From assembly GCF_900142535.1 (NCBI RefSeq), contig NZ_FRBE01000001.1:274623-338622 (forward strand): a DNA stretch of 64,000 nt. Reading direction: 5' to 3'. This DNA is from Fibrobacter sp. UWEL. Lineage in GTDB: Bacteria > Fibrobacterota > Fibrobacteria > Fibrobacterales > Fibrobacteraceae. Below are positions 38,531 through 46,426 of the stretch, in pieces; the stretch's first letter is position 1, and every line of letters starts with the position of its first letter. A model generated the notes under the pieces. The model was not told where the DNA came from. It did not search any database and saw only the letters and a program-made list of their open reading frames with translations. A program made the position numbers and the translations under genes.

Positions 38531-39364
38531 TTACCACCAGTCTTCTTCATCTTCGTTGGTATTGGCGCTGACCGTATCCTTTACGACTTTTTCCTGTACA
38601 GCGGCCATCTTCTTGCGACGTTTCTTCTGGGGCCTGACCTTGGTTACTTTTTGTTCCTTCATCTCGTTTAAATTCTGAACGAAAGAGTCGCTGTTGTCCT
38701 CTATAGCAACGGCTTGTATTTCGCTTTGTACTGCACCAAAAACAGGTTTGATTTTGGAGGAAACGGCGTGGACGCAAAAGAGGATGAGCAACGTGGCAGT
38801 GGTATAGAATACGATGCTGTGCCTATAGCGAATGACATCCTCCCTGCGGCTTTTCCTGGAGGTAAAGGTATTCATGAATTCATTTACCACATCCAGTAGC
38901 AAGCTCTTGTGTTTTGGATCGTATTCGCGAGCCCGCTTGTTCCATACGTAACTGTCCAGGAATAGGGACGACACCACCGCTATGGGGATAATCAAGGTCG
39001 CTTTGGAATAGTGGAAGAACATGGTACAGAATATCACGGCAATGGCGATTTTGACGCAATTCAAAAAGGCTACTGTATTACGGTAAAATCCGGATTCCCG
39101 CTGGGTGGTCCATTCTACCGTAGTGACTGTAATGGATATGAAACCAAGGATTGCGATGGTAAGTAACGTAAGGAGGTAAAGAACCTCCATATTGAAGCAG
39201 CTGGTGGTGTAAACATTGCACACCTCCTTGCTTTTCTGGAAGATGAAGAACCCCGAATCATCAACCGTGTGAACGAAAACGTATCCATATGTGATAAACA
39301 CACTGAATAGTATTATAAACAACTTTAACAAAAGGGTGGACCCCTTTTCATCTTTATTGTTCAT
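38531..39364 (-). CDS. Hypothetical membrane protein with basic/acidic C-terminus
   Basis: 277 residues from ATG 39364, chosen because aaaggag lies 9 nt upstream; a TTG seven codons earlier includes that SD. Five or so helices (about 10-30, 58-80, 100-135, 185-205). The C-terminal 70 residues are soluble: a Lys/Arg block (KVRPQKKRRKKMAA) then an acidic end EDEEDWW. No family recognised. Promoter box TACCTTTG is exact TAnnTTTG with a 28-nt leader. Function unknown. Confidence 0.7.
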   Translation of the reverse strand: MNNKDEKGSTLLLKLFIILFSVFITYGYVFVHTVDDSGFFIFQKSKEVCNVYTTSCFNMEVLYLLTLLTIAILGFISITVTTVEWTTQRESGFYRNTVAFLNCVKIAIAVIFCTMFFHYSKATLIIPIAVVSSLFLDSYVWNKRAREYDPKHKSLLLDVVNEFMNTFTSRKSRREDVIRYRHSIVFYTTATLLILFCVHAVSSKIKPVFGAVQSEIQAVAIEDNSDSFVQNLNEMKEQKVTKVRPQKKRRKKMAAVQEKVVKDTVSANTNEDEEDWW

Positions 39365-39392
39365 TCTTTGCACTCCTTTAAACAACCGGGTA

Positions 39393-39400
39393 CAAAGGTA
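39393..39400 (-). promoter_or_regulatory. -7 box TACCTTTG for 38531-39364 gene
   Basis: An exact TAnnTTTG on the minus strand, 28 nt before the ATG. Confidence 0.55.
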
Positions 39401-39470
39401 AATTTTTTGTTTTTAATTTGTATGTGTTACTCTCTTTTTATAAAAAAAGAAAGAAAAACGTAAACATACA

Positions 39471-39500
39471 AAAGACCCTCGACGTTTGCCGAGGGTCAAA
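39471..39500 (-). terminator. Terminator of CotH-family gene
   Basis: Stem gaccctcg / cgagggtc with an 8-nt loop, TTTT on both sides. Confidence 0.82.
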
Positions 39501-39520
39501 AGTATTGCAGATGTATTACG

Positions 39521-41815
39521 TTACTTGAACTGAGCCGTGATGGTCATGCCTTCAGTGACGTTTACGAGGCGGGGATTTTCGGAGGAACCGTCGGACCAGC
39601 CGGTAAACATATAGCCTGCGCCCGGCACTGCGGTAAGTTCCATCTGAGTTCCGCTGAAGAACTTGCCCCTGTAATTATTGCTGGGCAGACTCATGCCGTC
39701 AACCTTTACGGAGCCGCTTCCGTTGGTAGAGATGGTCACGTTGGCTTCTCCAGAAAGGCCAAAGTAGGTGGCCACTTCCTGGCGGAACGTTTCTGTGCGG
39801 TTGCGTGCGAACTGCAGGAGCTGAGTGCCTTCGGGCTGCCAGGTGAACGCAGTCTGGTTGCGGGGCCAGCGCTGTTCATCGCGGGAGCGTTCGCTAGAGG
39901 GCATCGTAGCCAGCATGTTCTGTACGGCAGACTGTACCTTTTCATAAGTCAGGTAGTCATTCAGCAGGATTGCAGCCTGGTTAATGAACAAACGCTTAAA
40001 GTCGGGATTCTTGAGCAGGCTCTTGAGCATGTTTCCGATGGCGGAGTTGGAACCCATGCTCCAGCCGCCCATGCCACCGCCGAACATGCCGCCTGCGTTA
40101 CCACCCTGGTTACCGCCATTGCCGTTGTCCATGGTGGTGCTTCCCAGCACCCAGCTGAACATGTTCTGGCTTTCGGTGTCAAAGCCGGTAATGCCCGGGC
40201 TGAATCCGTAACCGTGGTCCACGTCAAAGATCATTGCCTTGAAGGGCTGGCCTGCGCCACCCCAGAAACGTACGTTGTTACCCGGCCAGTCACCGTTGTG
40301 GATGTACATTTCTGCAATCATGTACTGGGCGAAGCTGCTCATGTTCAGCTTTTCCTTGGCCTGGGCGTAGCTCTGGTTGTTTTCACCATCGAAGTTGCCG
40401 TTGGCAATAGAAGTCTGCACCTGGGCAAATTCAGAGGCGGATGCTCCGTTAGTACCGCTGGGGCACCAGCCACTCTGATAGCCTGCGTCGCCATTGGAAC
40501 AGTTTTTGACCACGTTGATGGACTTGGCGTCAATGCCGTAGTTGGTGGTTGCGAAGTTTCTGTTCAAGCGTTCGCGCATGTCGTGAATGCCAAAATATTC
40601 GCCGTTGTAGAACACCACCACCTGGCGGCTACGCTGGTAGTCTACTTCGGTGCCTTCCATAAGGCTAGTGAGCATGGCGTCGCCAAAGTAGTCTGTCCAG
40701 AATCGGTTACCATTGTTACGGAGGTTGAAACTCTTGAAACGTTTTGCCTCGGGACGGGTCTTGAACAGGCTGTACTTTAAGACCTTGTCGTTATAGAGGG
40801 AGTCGTCCATCTTGATGGCAACGCTCTTCTTGGGCTTGTAGCGGCTGTAGTTACCGATAATGGAAATACCTGCGTCGATTTCCCAGTTCTTTGTCTTGGT
40901 GGAGCTGCCGTTTTCGAAGAATTCCACATGGACGGGAAGTTCGTCGTCCTTCCAGAAATTTGCAGCCTTACAGGGTTCGGTACACTTGGCGTTGTTGTTG
41001 TCGGTTGCGTTTCCGCCGCCAAAATCTATGCCGCCCCACATACCGCCACCAGCGCTGTTGTTGGTCAGGTTGCCGGTTGCATAGAGGCCATCGGTGGAGT
41101 CAAACATGTCGTGATGGTTCACCGTAAGTGCAATCACCGGCATATTGACGGTTTCGTTAATGAAATAAGTCTGAGTGGTTGTGTCCGCAGGCTGTCCATT
41201 CACGAATTCGGAACAACGGATAACGGTGTTTTCTGTAATCTGCTTTGCAGCAGTCAAACTTTCGGAATTAGCGGTGGGGAAGGAACCGTCAAAAGTACAC
41301 TTGACCTGGCCACCTTGTTTTGCTGCAGGCGGATTGATGGTCAAGTTAGAGTAGAAACCTGCGGGAGGCAGGACACTTTCCTTGGGGGCGTGGTTATCGT
41401 CGTAATCCTTGAGGCCGCTGGAGGAACTCTGGCCAGGTGCGGAGGCGCTGGAAGTTGCGCCCGGCTGGGGATTGTTGGGGTCCGTAACCACACCGGAACT
41501 TGTACCCGGCTGAGGATTGTTAGGATCCGTGACGACACCGGAGCTTGTGCCCGGCTGGGGATTGTTGGGATCCGTAACCACACCGGAACTTGTACCCGGT
41601 TGGGGATTGTTGGGATCAACTGCAGAAGCAGAACTGACGGGAACAAGTTGGCCAGTAGTGGGATCGGTTACATACTCCGTTGCGGAGGACAAAGCAGGAT
41701 CTACGTACCCGCTAGAATAAATGGGATCCACATTGGGGGAGGAAGGATCATCTGAACAGGCGCTAAACATGACACCTGCAGCACACACCGACATAAGGAC
41801 GATTTTCTTATTCAC
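39521..41815 (-). CDS. CotH-kinase-family lipoprotein with Pro/Ser repeat linker
   Basis: A 764-residue lipoprotein (signal MNKKIVLMSVCAAGVMFSAC, lipobox FSAC). A low-complexity linker (residues 67-123) has four tandem DPNNPQPGTSSGVVT units. Then come a chitobiase/HYR-like beta module (about 150-220; CTFDGSFPTA...TVIRC), the CotH kinase core (about 230-640; YFGIHDMRERLNRNF, EMYIHNGDWPGNNVRFW, MIFDVDHGYGFSPG), and a C-terminal InlB-type repeat (VTISTNGSGSVKVDG ... YMFTGWSDGSSENP). CotH is a protein kinase in spores, but many CotH-like domains occur on surface proteins of cellulose degraders and their role there is not established. A Gly/Met-rich loop (about 560-590) is unusual. Confidence 0.87.
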   Translation of the reverse strand: MNKKIVLMSVCAAGVMFSACSDDPSSPNVDPIYSSGYVDPALSSATEYVTDPTTGQLVPVSSASAVDPNNPQPGTSSGVVTDPNNPQPGTSSGVVTDPNNPQPGTSSGVVTDPNNPQPGATSSASAPGQSSSSGLKDYDDNHAPKESVLPPAGFYSNLTINPPAAKQGGQVKCTFDGSFPTANSESLTAAKQITENTVIRCSEFVNGQPADTTTQTYFINETVNMPVIALTVNHHDMFDSTDGLYATGNLTNNSAGGGMWGGIDFGGGNATDNNNAKCTEPCKAANFWKDDELPVHVEFFENGSSTKTKNWEIDAGISIIGNYSRYKPKKSVAIKMDDSLYNDKVLKYSLFKTRPEAKRFKSFNLRNNGNRFWTDYFGDAMLTSLMEGTEVDYQRSRQVVVFYNGEYFGIHDMRERLNRNFATTNYGIDAKSINVVKNCSNGDAGYQSGWCPSGTNGASASEFAQVQTSIANGNFDGENNQSYAQAKEKLNMSSFAQYMIAEMYIHNGDWPGNNVRFWGGAGQPFKAMIFDVDHGYGFSPGITGFDTESQNMFSWVLGSTTMDNGNGGNQGGNAGGMFGGGMGGWSMGSNSAIGNMLKSLLKNPDFKRLFINQAAILLNDYLTYEKVQSAVQNMLATMPSSERSRDEQRWPRNQTAFTWQPEGTQLLQFARNRTETFRQEVATYFGLSGEANVTISTNGSGSVKVDGMSLPSNNYRGKFFSGTQMELTAVPGAGYMFTGWSDGSSENPRLVNVTEGMTITAQFK
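41447..41617 (-). repeat. 45-bp tandem repeat in CotH lipoprotein gene
   Basis: Four near-identical 45-bp units (the last partial) encoding DPNNPQPGTSSGVVT. Copy number could vary between strains. Confidence 0.9.
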
Positions 41816-41932
41816 GAGAATACCTCTGAACTGAGTTAATCAATCCAAAAACCCATAACACACTTTACTGAGAGTGAAGATATATAATGTTTTACGTAAT
41901 GGAACAAATATGTGGTTTTGTTTACATAAATA

Positions 41933-41964
41933 AAAAGGGCAATGTGACTATTGCCACATCGCCC
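41933..41964 (-). terminator. Terminator after aqpZ
   Basis: Stem gggcgatgtg / cacattgccc with a T5 tail on the minus strand, 35 bp beyond the stop. Confidence 0.85.
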
Positions 41965-41998
41965 ATGAACACTTGGGGCTTTTATTCCCGATTTTCGA

Positions 41999-42730
41999 CT
42001 ACTTCTTGCAGTTCTTGCATTCGGCAAGGAACTTGTAGCCGAAGCCGCCGATGACGCCACCCAGGATGGGTGCCACCCAGAAGAGCCACAGCTGCTTAAT
42101 AGCTGCACCGCCAACGAACACAGCCACTGCAGTGGAGCGAGCCGGGTTCACGGAAGTGTTGGTGACGGGAATGGAAATCAGGTGGATGAGGGTGAGGCAC
42201 AGGCCGATAGCGATGGGAGCAAAGCCAGCGGGAGCGCGACCATCAGTTGCACCCATGATCACGAACAGGAAGATTGCGGTAAGCACCACTTCGATGAGGA
42301 AGGCGCTGCACATGCCGGAAGTTTTGCCGCCAAATGCGTTGAGACCGTTGGTGAGGCTATCGGACCAGCCGTTGGTGGCGAATGCGCCAATGCCAGCGTT
42401 GGTCAGGTCCGGCTGGGCAATTGCAAAAAGAACTGCAGCAGCGATAATGCCGCCAATCACCTGTGCGATGATGTAAGCCGGAGCTTCCTTGGCGGGGAAA
42501 CGACCGCCAGCGACCTGGCCCAGAGTTACAGCCGGGTTCAGGTGGCAACCGGAAATGTGGCCCAGAGCGTATGCCATGGTCAAGACTGTCAGACCGAAAG
42601 CCAGGGAAACGCCAACGTAGCCAATGCCAGTGGTGGGAACGCCGCAAGCGAGTACAGCTGCGCCGCAGCCACCGAACACCAGCCAGAAAGTACCGATTGC
42701 TTCTGCAATTGCACGAGTAGAAAGTTTCAT
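41999..42730 (-). CDS. aqpZ: Aquaporin Z-type water channel
   Basis: A 243-residue six-helix MIP family channel. Both half-helix NPA motifs are intact: [10 protein letters not shown] and SVNPARSTA, the second followed by Arg as required for selectivity. Overall sequence ([19 protein letters not shown]) is AqpZ-like rather than GlpF-like. C-terminal CKNCKK is unusual. SD ggagatgtaaaa. A hairpin gcctcaaaaacctgaggc lies in the leader. Confidence 0.95.
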   Translation of the reverse strand: MKLSTRAIAEAIGTFWLVFGGCGAAVLACGVPTTGIGYVGVSLAFGLTVLTMAYALGHISGCHLNPAVTLGQVAGGRFPAKEAPAYIIAQVIGGIIAAAVLFAIAQPDLTNAGIGAFATNGWSDSLTNGLNAFGGKTSGMCSAFLIEVVLTAIFLFVIMGATDGRAPAGFAPIAIGLCLTLIHLISIPVTNTSVNPARSTAVAVFVGGAAIKQLWLFWVAPILGGVIGGFGYKFLAECKNCKK

Positions 42731-42780
42731 TTTTACATCTCCAAAAAATGCCTCAAAAACCTGAGGCGGTTAGGTTGCTC

Positions 42781-42788
42781 CAAAAATA
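42781..42788 (-). promoter_or_regulatory. -7 box TATTTTTG for aqpZ
   Basis: An exact TAnnTTTG on the minus strand with a leader of about 50 nt holding an 18-nt palindrome (about 42750-42767). Confidence 0.5.
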
Positions 42789-42906
42789 CATAATCTGGAA
42801 AGCCCAATGACACTAAAGCATAGTTTGTTAAAAATAAGTTTCATAAATTTAGAGGAAATGTGAACTATGTCACCCTTTTTTATCTAGTAAAATCTTACAA
42901 AAATGC

Positions 42907-42914
42907 TATCTTTG
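42907..42914 (+). promoter_or_regulatory. -7 box TATCTTTG for Wzz/BY-kinase gene
   Basis: An exact TAnnTTTG, 21 nt before the ATG; the leader contains tttaggag. Confidence 0.6.
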
Positions 42915-42935
42915 GGGCTCCTTTAGGAGTTCCTC

Positions 42936-45074
42936 ATGGATATTAACGAAAAGAACGCCTCTGCTAATCAAACTGCTCTCCCGGCTCAAAAGGGTGATGA
43001 TTCCATTGACCTGTTAGAGGTTCTTGGTATTTTATGGTCCAAAAAGTTTACCATTCTCAGCTTTTTGTTTATGGGCGGCGTGATTGGTTTTCTATTGATG
43101 AACTGGGTTCGTCCCGAGTATACCAGCGACGCCATGATCCAGGTGGATATTCGTGGTAACAAGGTCTCTAGGGCTATGGGCGAAATGGGTGCGCTGTTGG
43201 ATATGGCTAGCCCCTCTGATGCGGAAATTGAACTGGTAAAGAGTCGCAGTGTGCTTGCTTACGTGGTGGAAGAAGAACACTTGCGTTTTAACGCAACTCC
43301 TATTGGAAAGATGGATCGCCTGCTGCATCGTGAAGGCCGTATGGATATCGATGAGCTGGATATTCCCCAGATTGCTCGCAAGGAACGCTGGATTGCCCAA
43401 ATTACCGGCATTAACTCTTATGAGGTGATTACTCCCGAAGGTGCTGTGCTTGCAAAGGCTGAAATTGGCGAAACCATTCGAGCTCCTTATGCAGGTGATA
43501 CGTTAGTCATGCGTGTTCGCCTGATGCGTGGTATCGAAGGCCAGCAGTTTATTTTACGTCAACTTACCCCGTTGTCTGCAATTAGAGGCCTTGCAAGTAA
43601 GCTTTCTGTTGCTGAAAAAGGTAAACAGACTGGTATCATTGCTGTTTCCCTGAAGCATCGCTATGCAGACCGTTCTGCCGCCATCTTGAACACTATTGCG
43701 GATACTTACGTGCGTCGCAATGTGGAAAAGCGTAGCGCCGAAGCTGAAAAGACACTGGAATTTTTGGAAAAGCAGCTGCCTGGCGTTAGGGCCAAACTGG
43801 ATACGGCCGAAAGGATTCTGGCGGATTATCGCCATAAGATCGGATCTGTGGACATGACGGGTGAAACCCAGGTTCACCTGCAAAAGGAAGTGGACCTGCA
43901 GAAACAATTGCTCAGGCTGGAACAGGAACGTCAGGAAGCTACCCGACTGTTCAAGGAAGAGCATCCCTCTGTTCAAACCCTAACCAAGCAGCAGGACAAA
44001 CTCCGTCGTGAATTGGCCAAGTTGAAATCCAGTGCTGAAAAAATGCCCCTGACTCAGCAGGAAGTCATGCGCTTGCAAGAAGATGTGCAGGTGAATAACG
44101 CCATCTATAACACAATGCTCAACAACATTGAGCAGCTTCGTGTGGTGCGTGCTGGTGAAGTGGGTAACGTCCGAGTGGTGGATTACGCCATGGTGGAAGA
44201 CCGTCCCAGCAAGCCGAAGAAAATGCGTATTCTGCTGGGGGCTATTGCGGCATCTTTCGTGCTGGCCTCCCTCCTGATTTACCTGTTACGAATGCTCCAT
44301 AATGGAGTTCGTAGCAGCAATGACGTAGAAAATACTACGGGCGTAAGTGTTTATGCCAAGATTCCTGAACATCACGGAAAGACTTCCAAAAGCAAGAAGC
44401 GTATTCCTGTTGTTATTTCGGAACCTGAAGATCGCGTGAGCGAATCCTTCCGAAGCTTGCTTACTTCTGTAGACTTTAGCATGACTTCTTTAAGTCATCC
44501 AGTATTGATGATTTCCGGCTTGATTCCTGGGGGGGGCAAGAGCTTTGTCTCTTTGAATTTGGCAGCCCTGTATGCTGAATCTGGCAAGCGTACCTTGCTT
44601 ATTGACGCTGACATGCGCCGTGGCGTTCATCATAGTGGTTGCAAGATGGGTCTTGCTGAATTGCTGAGTGGAACTTGTGAACTAGGCGCTGTTGCTGTTC
44701 AGTCTAATGTGGAAAACATGTATGTGGTTTCTGCAGGTCATTCCAGACTTTCTCCCAGCGAATTATTGCGTGGTGAAAACTTCACGAAACTGATGGATGT
44801 GGCTCGAAAACAGTTCGATATCATCATCGTTGATACTCCTCCCATGAGCATGGTAACCGATGCTGAATTGATCTATCCTGTTGTCGATTTCAGTCTTTTT
44901 GTGCTCCATTACGGAAAGCACAATATGAACGAAATCAAGGAATCCGTGGCCAAAATGAACCGCTTTGGCGATAAGCCTAAGGCATTCGTGATGAACCATT
45001 GCGAACGTGAAGCAGGTCGCTATGGCTACGGTTACGGATATGGGTACTACGGCTATTATTCCAAGAACAAGTAA
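42936..45074 (+). CDS. Polysaccharide co-polymerase with tyrosine autokinase domain (Wzz/BY-kinase)
   Basis: 712 residues. An N-terminal Wzz domain with TM1 (about 38-55) is followed by a long periplasmic coiled coil (about 250-400, ending in a GNVR-like MPLTQQEVMRLQEDV) and TM2 (about 430-450). The cytoplasmic kinase has Walker A GLIPGGGKSFVSLNLA (about 528-543), Walker A' LLIDADMRRG and Walker B IIIVDTPP. The tail GYGYGYGYYGYYS is the Tyr cluster autophosphorylated in Wzc-type proteins. It controls length and export of exopolysaccharide or capsule. No glycan biosynthesis genes surround it, so it is an orphan here. The codons of Walker A contain a run of eight G. Confidence 0.92.
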   Translation: MDINEKNASANQTALPAQKGDDSIDLLEVLGILWSKKFTILSFLFMGGVIGFLLMNWVRPEYTSDAMIQVDIRGNKVSRAMGEMGALLDMASPSDAEIELVKSRSVLAYVVEEEHLRFNATPIGKMDRLLHREGRMDIDELDIPQIARKERWIAQITGINSYEVITPEGAVLAKAEIGETIRAPYAGDTLVMRVRLMRGIEGQQFILRQLTPLSAIRGLASKLSVAEKGKQTGIIAVSLKHRYADRSAAILNTIADTYVRRNVEKRSAEAEKTLEFLEKQLPGVRAKLDTAERILADYRHKIGSVDMTGETQVHLQKEVDLQKQLLRLEQERQEATRLFKEEHPSVQTLTKQQDKLRRELAKLKSSAEKMPLTQQEVMRLQEDVQVNNAIYNTMLNNIEQLRVVRAGEVGNVRVVDYAMVEDRPSKPKKMRILLGAIAASFVLASLLIYLLRMLHNGVRSSNDVENTTGVSVYAKIPEHHGKTSKSKKRIPVVISEPEDRVSESFRSLLTSVDFSMTSLSHPVLMISGLIPGGGKSFVSLNLAALYAESGKRTLLIDADMRRGVHHSGCKMGLAELLSGTCELGAVAVQSNVENMYVVSAGHSRLSPSELLRGENFTKLMDVARKQFDIIIVDTPPMSMVTDAELIYPVVDFSLFVLHYGKHNMNEIKESVAKMNRFGDKPKAFVMNHCEREAGRYGYGYGYGYYGYYSKNK

Positions 45075-45095
45075 TGTTTAATCATATGTCTTGCG

Positions 45096-45689
45096 CTAAT
45101 TGCGCATGATGTATCGATCTGCAGGGAAAGTTTCTATTAATGCTTTACCTTGGTAAACGAGGTAGTATAGCTTTCCCTCATATGCATTGTAGTATTCGCT
45201 TTGGCTTACTTGGTTGTCGCTCCCGCTAGTGAAGCGGATGAAATAATGGGTGCCAGATTTTGAGTGTGTGGTGTACGTCGAGGTCACCTGTTCTATTTGG
45301 ACATTTGCGGGATGATTGAGTCTGTCGGGTATGGTTATGGCTTCCGGCAGGCAAAAGGCGGCCGTGCCCGCAAGAGGCAGGAAAATAACGCCGATTAACA
45401 AACCTCGATCTATCTTCTTGACAAAGGTGTTGCGTTTTACTTTGCGGACTCCGATGCCGTAGAATGCGAGTCCTGCCCCAAAGAACAAGAGAAATGCAAA
45501 TGAAATTTTTTGAAGGGTTAGGTAAAAATCGTACTGTACAAGGGTGTCGAGAAATGCTTTGTTAATGAGAAATCCGTGAGGGGTATAGGCTCCCTTCTTA
45601 ATCGTCATTACCACATTCACAATGGCGAAAATAACTTCCAGGATTACCCAAAGAATAAAGATTGATTTTCTGTAGATATACTTGTGCAT
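45096..45689 (-). CDS. Hypothetical membrane protein, paralog 1 of tandem pair
   Basis: 197 residues: helices at about 8-30, 60-80 and 92-112, then a soluble beta-rich C-terminal domain (about 125-197). Shares layout and landmarks with the neighbouring gene: YTPHGFLINKAFLDTLVQYDFY here against YKPQGYLIDNEFLRNLVRYNYY there, and a terminal TFPADRYIM against GFYPADKYQL. No known family recognised. The start lies 3 bp after the stop of its paralog, so they are cotranscribed. Confidence 0.7.
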   Translation of the reverse strand: MHKYIYRKSIFILWVILEVIFAIVNVVMTIKKGAYTPHGFLINKAFLDTLVQYDFYLTLQKISFAFLLFFGAGLAFYGIGVRKVKRNTFVKKIDRGLLIGVIFLPLAGTAAFCLPEAITIPDRLNHPANVQIEQVTSTYTTHSKSGTHYFIRFTSGSDNQVSQSEYYNAYEGKLYYLVYQGKALIETFPADRYIMRN

Positions 45690-45692
45690 GGC

Positions 45693-46292
45693 TTAGGGTT
45701 TTAATACTAGCTGATACTTATCGGCGGGGTAGAATCCAATGGGTGTATTACCTAAATAGGCGATGTAGAAGATCCGATTCACTGGCGTTTCTAAAAATTC
45801 TTTTTTGGGGACCTCCTTGGTGACGCCATTGCTAAACGTGAAAACGAAACTCTTGCTTTTTTTGTTTTGATGTTCAGTTTTCGCTACCAGAATTTCGGTT
45901 TTAGCGTAAGTGGGCAGGTCGAAATCAGTAGATAGGCCTTCTTTTATTTGAAATCCGCAAAGGAGAAGGCCCGCTAGTAGGAAACAGGGAAATATTTTGA
46001 GAATTGCAGATTCAAGTGTTGAACTAAGGGTTTTCCGTTTTGCTTTTACATAGCCAACGACGTAGAATATGTATGCAGCACTTGCGAATAGGAAAAGGAT
46101 TCCAAATGCATTCTGGAAGTCGTTGTAATAATTATATCGAACCAGATTTCTTAGGAATTCATTGTCGATGAGATATCCCTGGGGCTTATAGGGCATCTTC
46201 AGTAATTTAATCACTATGGAGACAAGGAACAGGATAATCTCCAGAATTCCAAAACCCTTCAGTATATCCTTATTCAAAAATATTTTGTTCAC
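45693..46292 (-). CDS. Hypothetical membrane protein, paralog 2 of tandem pair
   Basis: 199 residues, same plan as the next gene: three helices (about 12-32, 60-82, 95-115), then a beta-rich domain with FVFTFSNGVTKEV and a terminal FYPADKYQLV. The pair arose by tandem duplication and has diverged strongly. Function unknown; the conserved xPADxY end and PxGxLI motif would define the family. Convergent to the Wzz/BY-kinase gene, which may be coincidental. Confidence 0.7.
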   Translation of the reverse strand: MNKIFLNKDILKGFGILEIILFLVSIVIKLLKMPYKPQGYLIDNEFLRNLVRYNYYNDFQNAFGILFLFASAAYIFYVVGYVKAKRKTLSSTLESAILKIFPCFLLAGLLLCGFQIKEGLSTDFDLPTYAKTEILVAKTEHQNKKSKSFVFTFSNGVTKEVPKKEFLETPVNRIFYIAYLGNTPIGFYPADKYQLVLKP

Positions 46293-46303
46293 AACAGCAA
46301 AAA

Positions 46304-46341
46304 TAAAAAAAGCCGCGGGGCATAAACCTCGCGACTTTTTA
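46304..46341 (-). terminator. Terminator after aspS
   Basis: Stem aaaaagtcgcgaggt / ccccgcggctttttt (minus strand) with a T-run; read-through would enter the paralog pair. Confidence 0.75.
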
Positions 46342-46369
46342 GATAGAGCTTGATTAGCCTTTGTGTCTG

Positions 46370-46411
46370 GATTCTTCGACTACGTCGCTTCGCGACTTCG
46401 CTCAGAATGAC
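46370..46411. repeat. REP-like element, inverted copy
   Basis: Reverse complement reads GTCATTCTGAGCGAAG, a tcgcgaagcga stem, then TAGTCGAAGAATC, matching the copies at 32274 and 35458. Confidence 0.7.
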
Positions 46412-46426
46412 ACACGGGAGGAGCTC

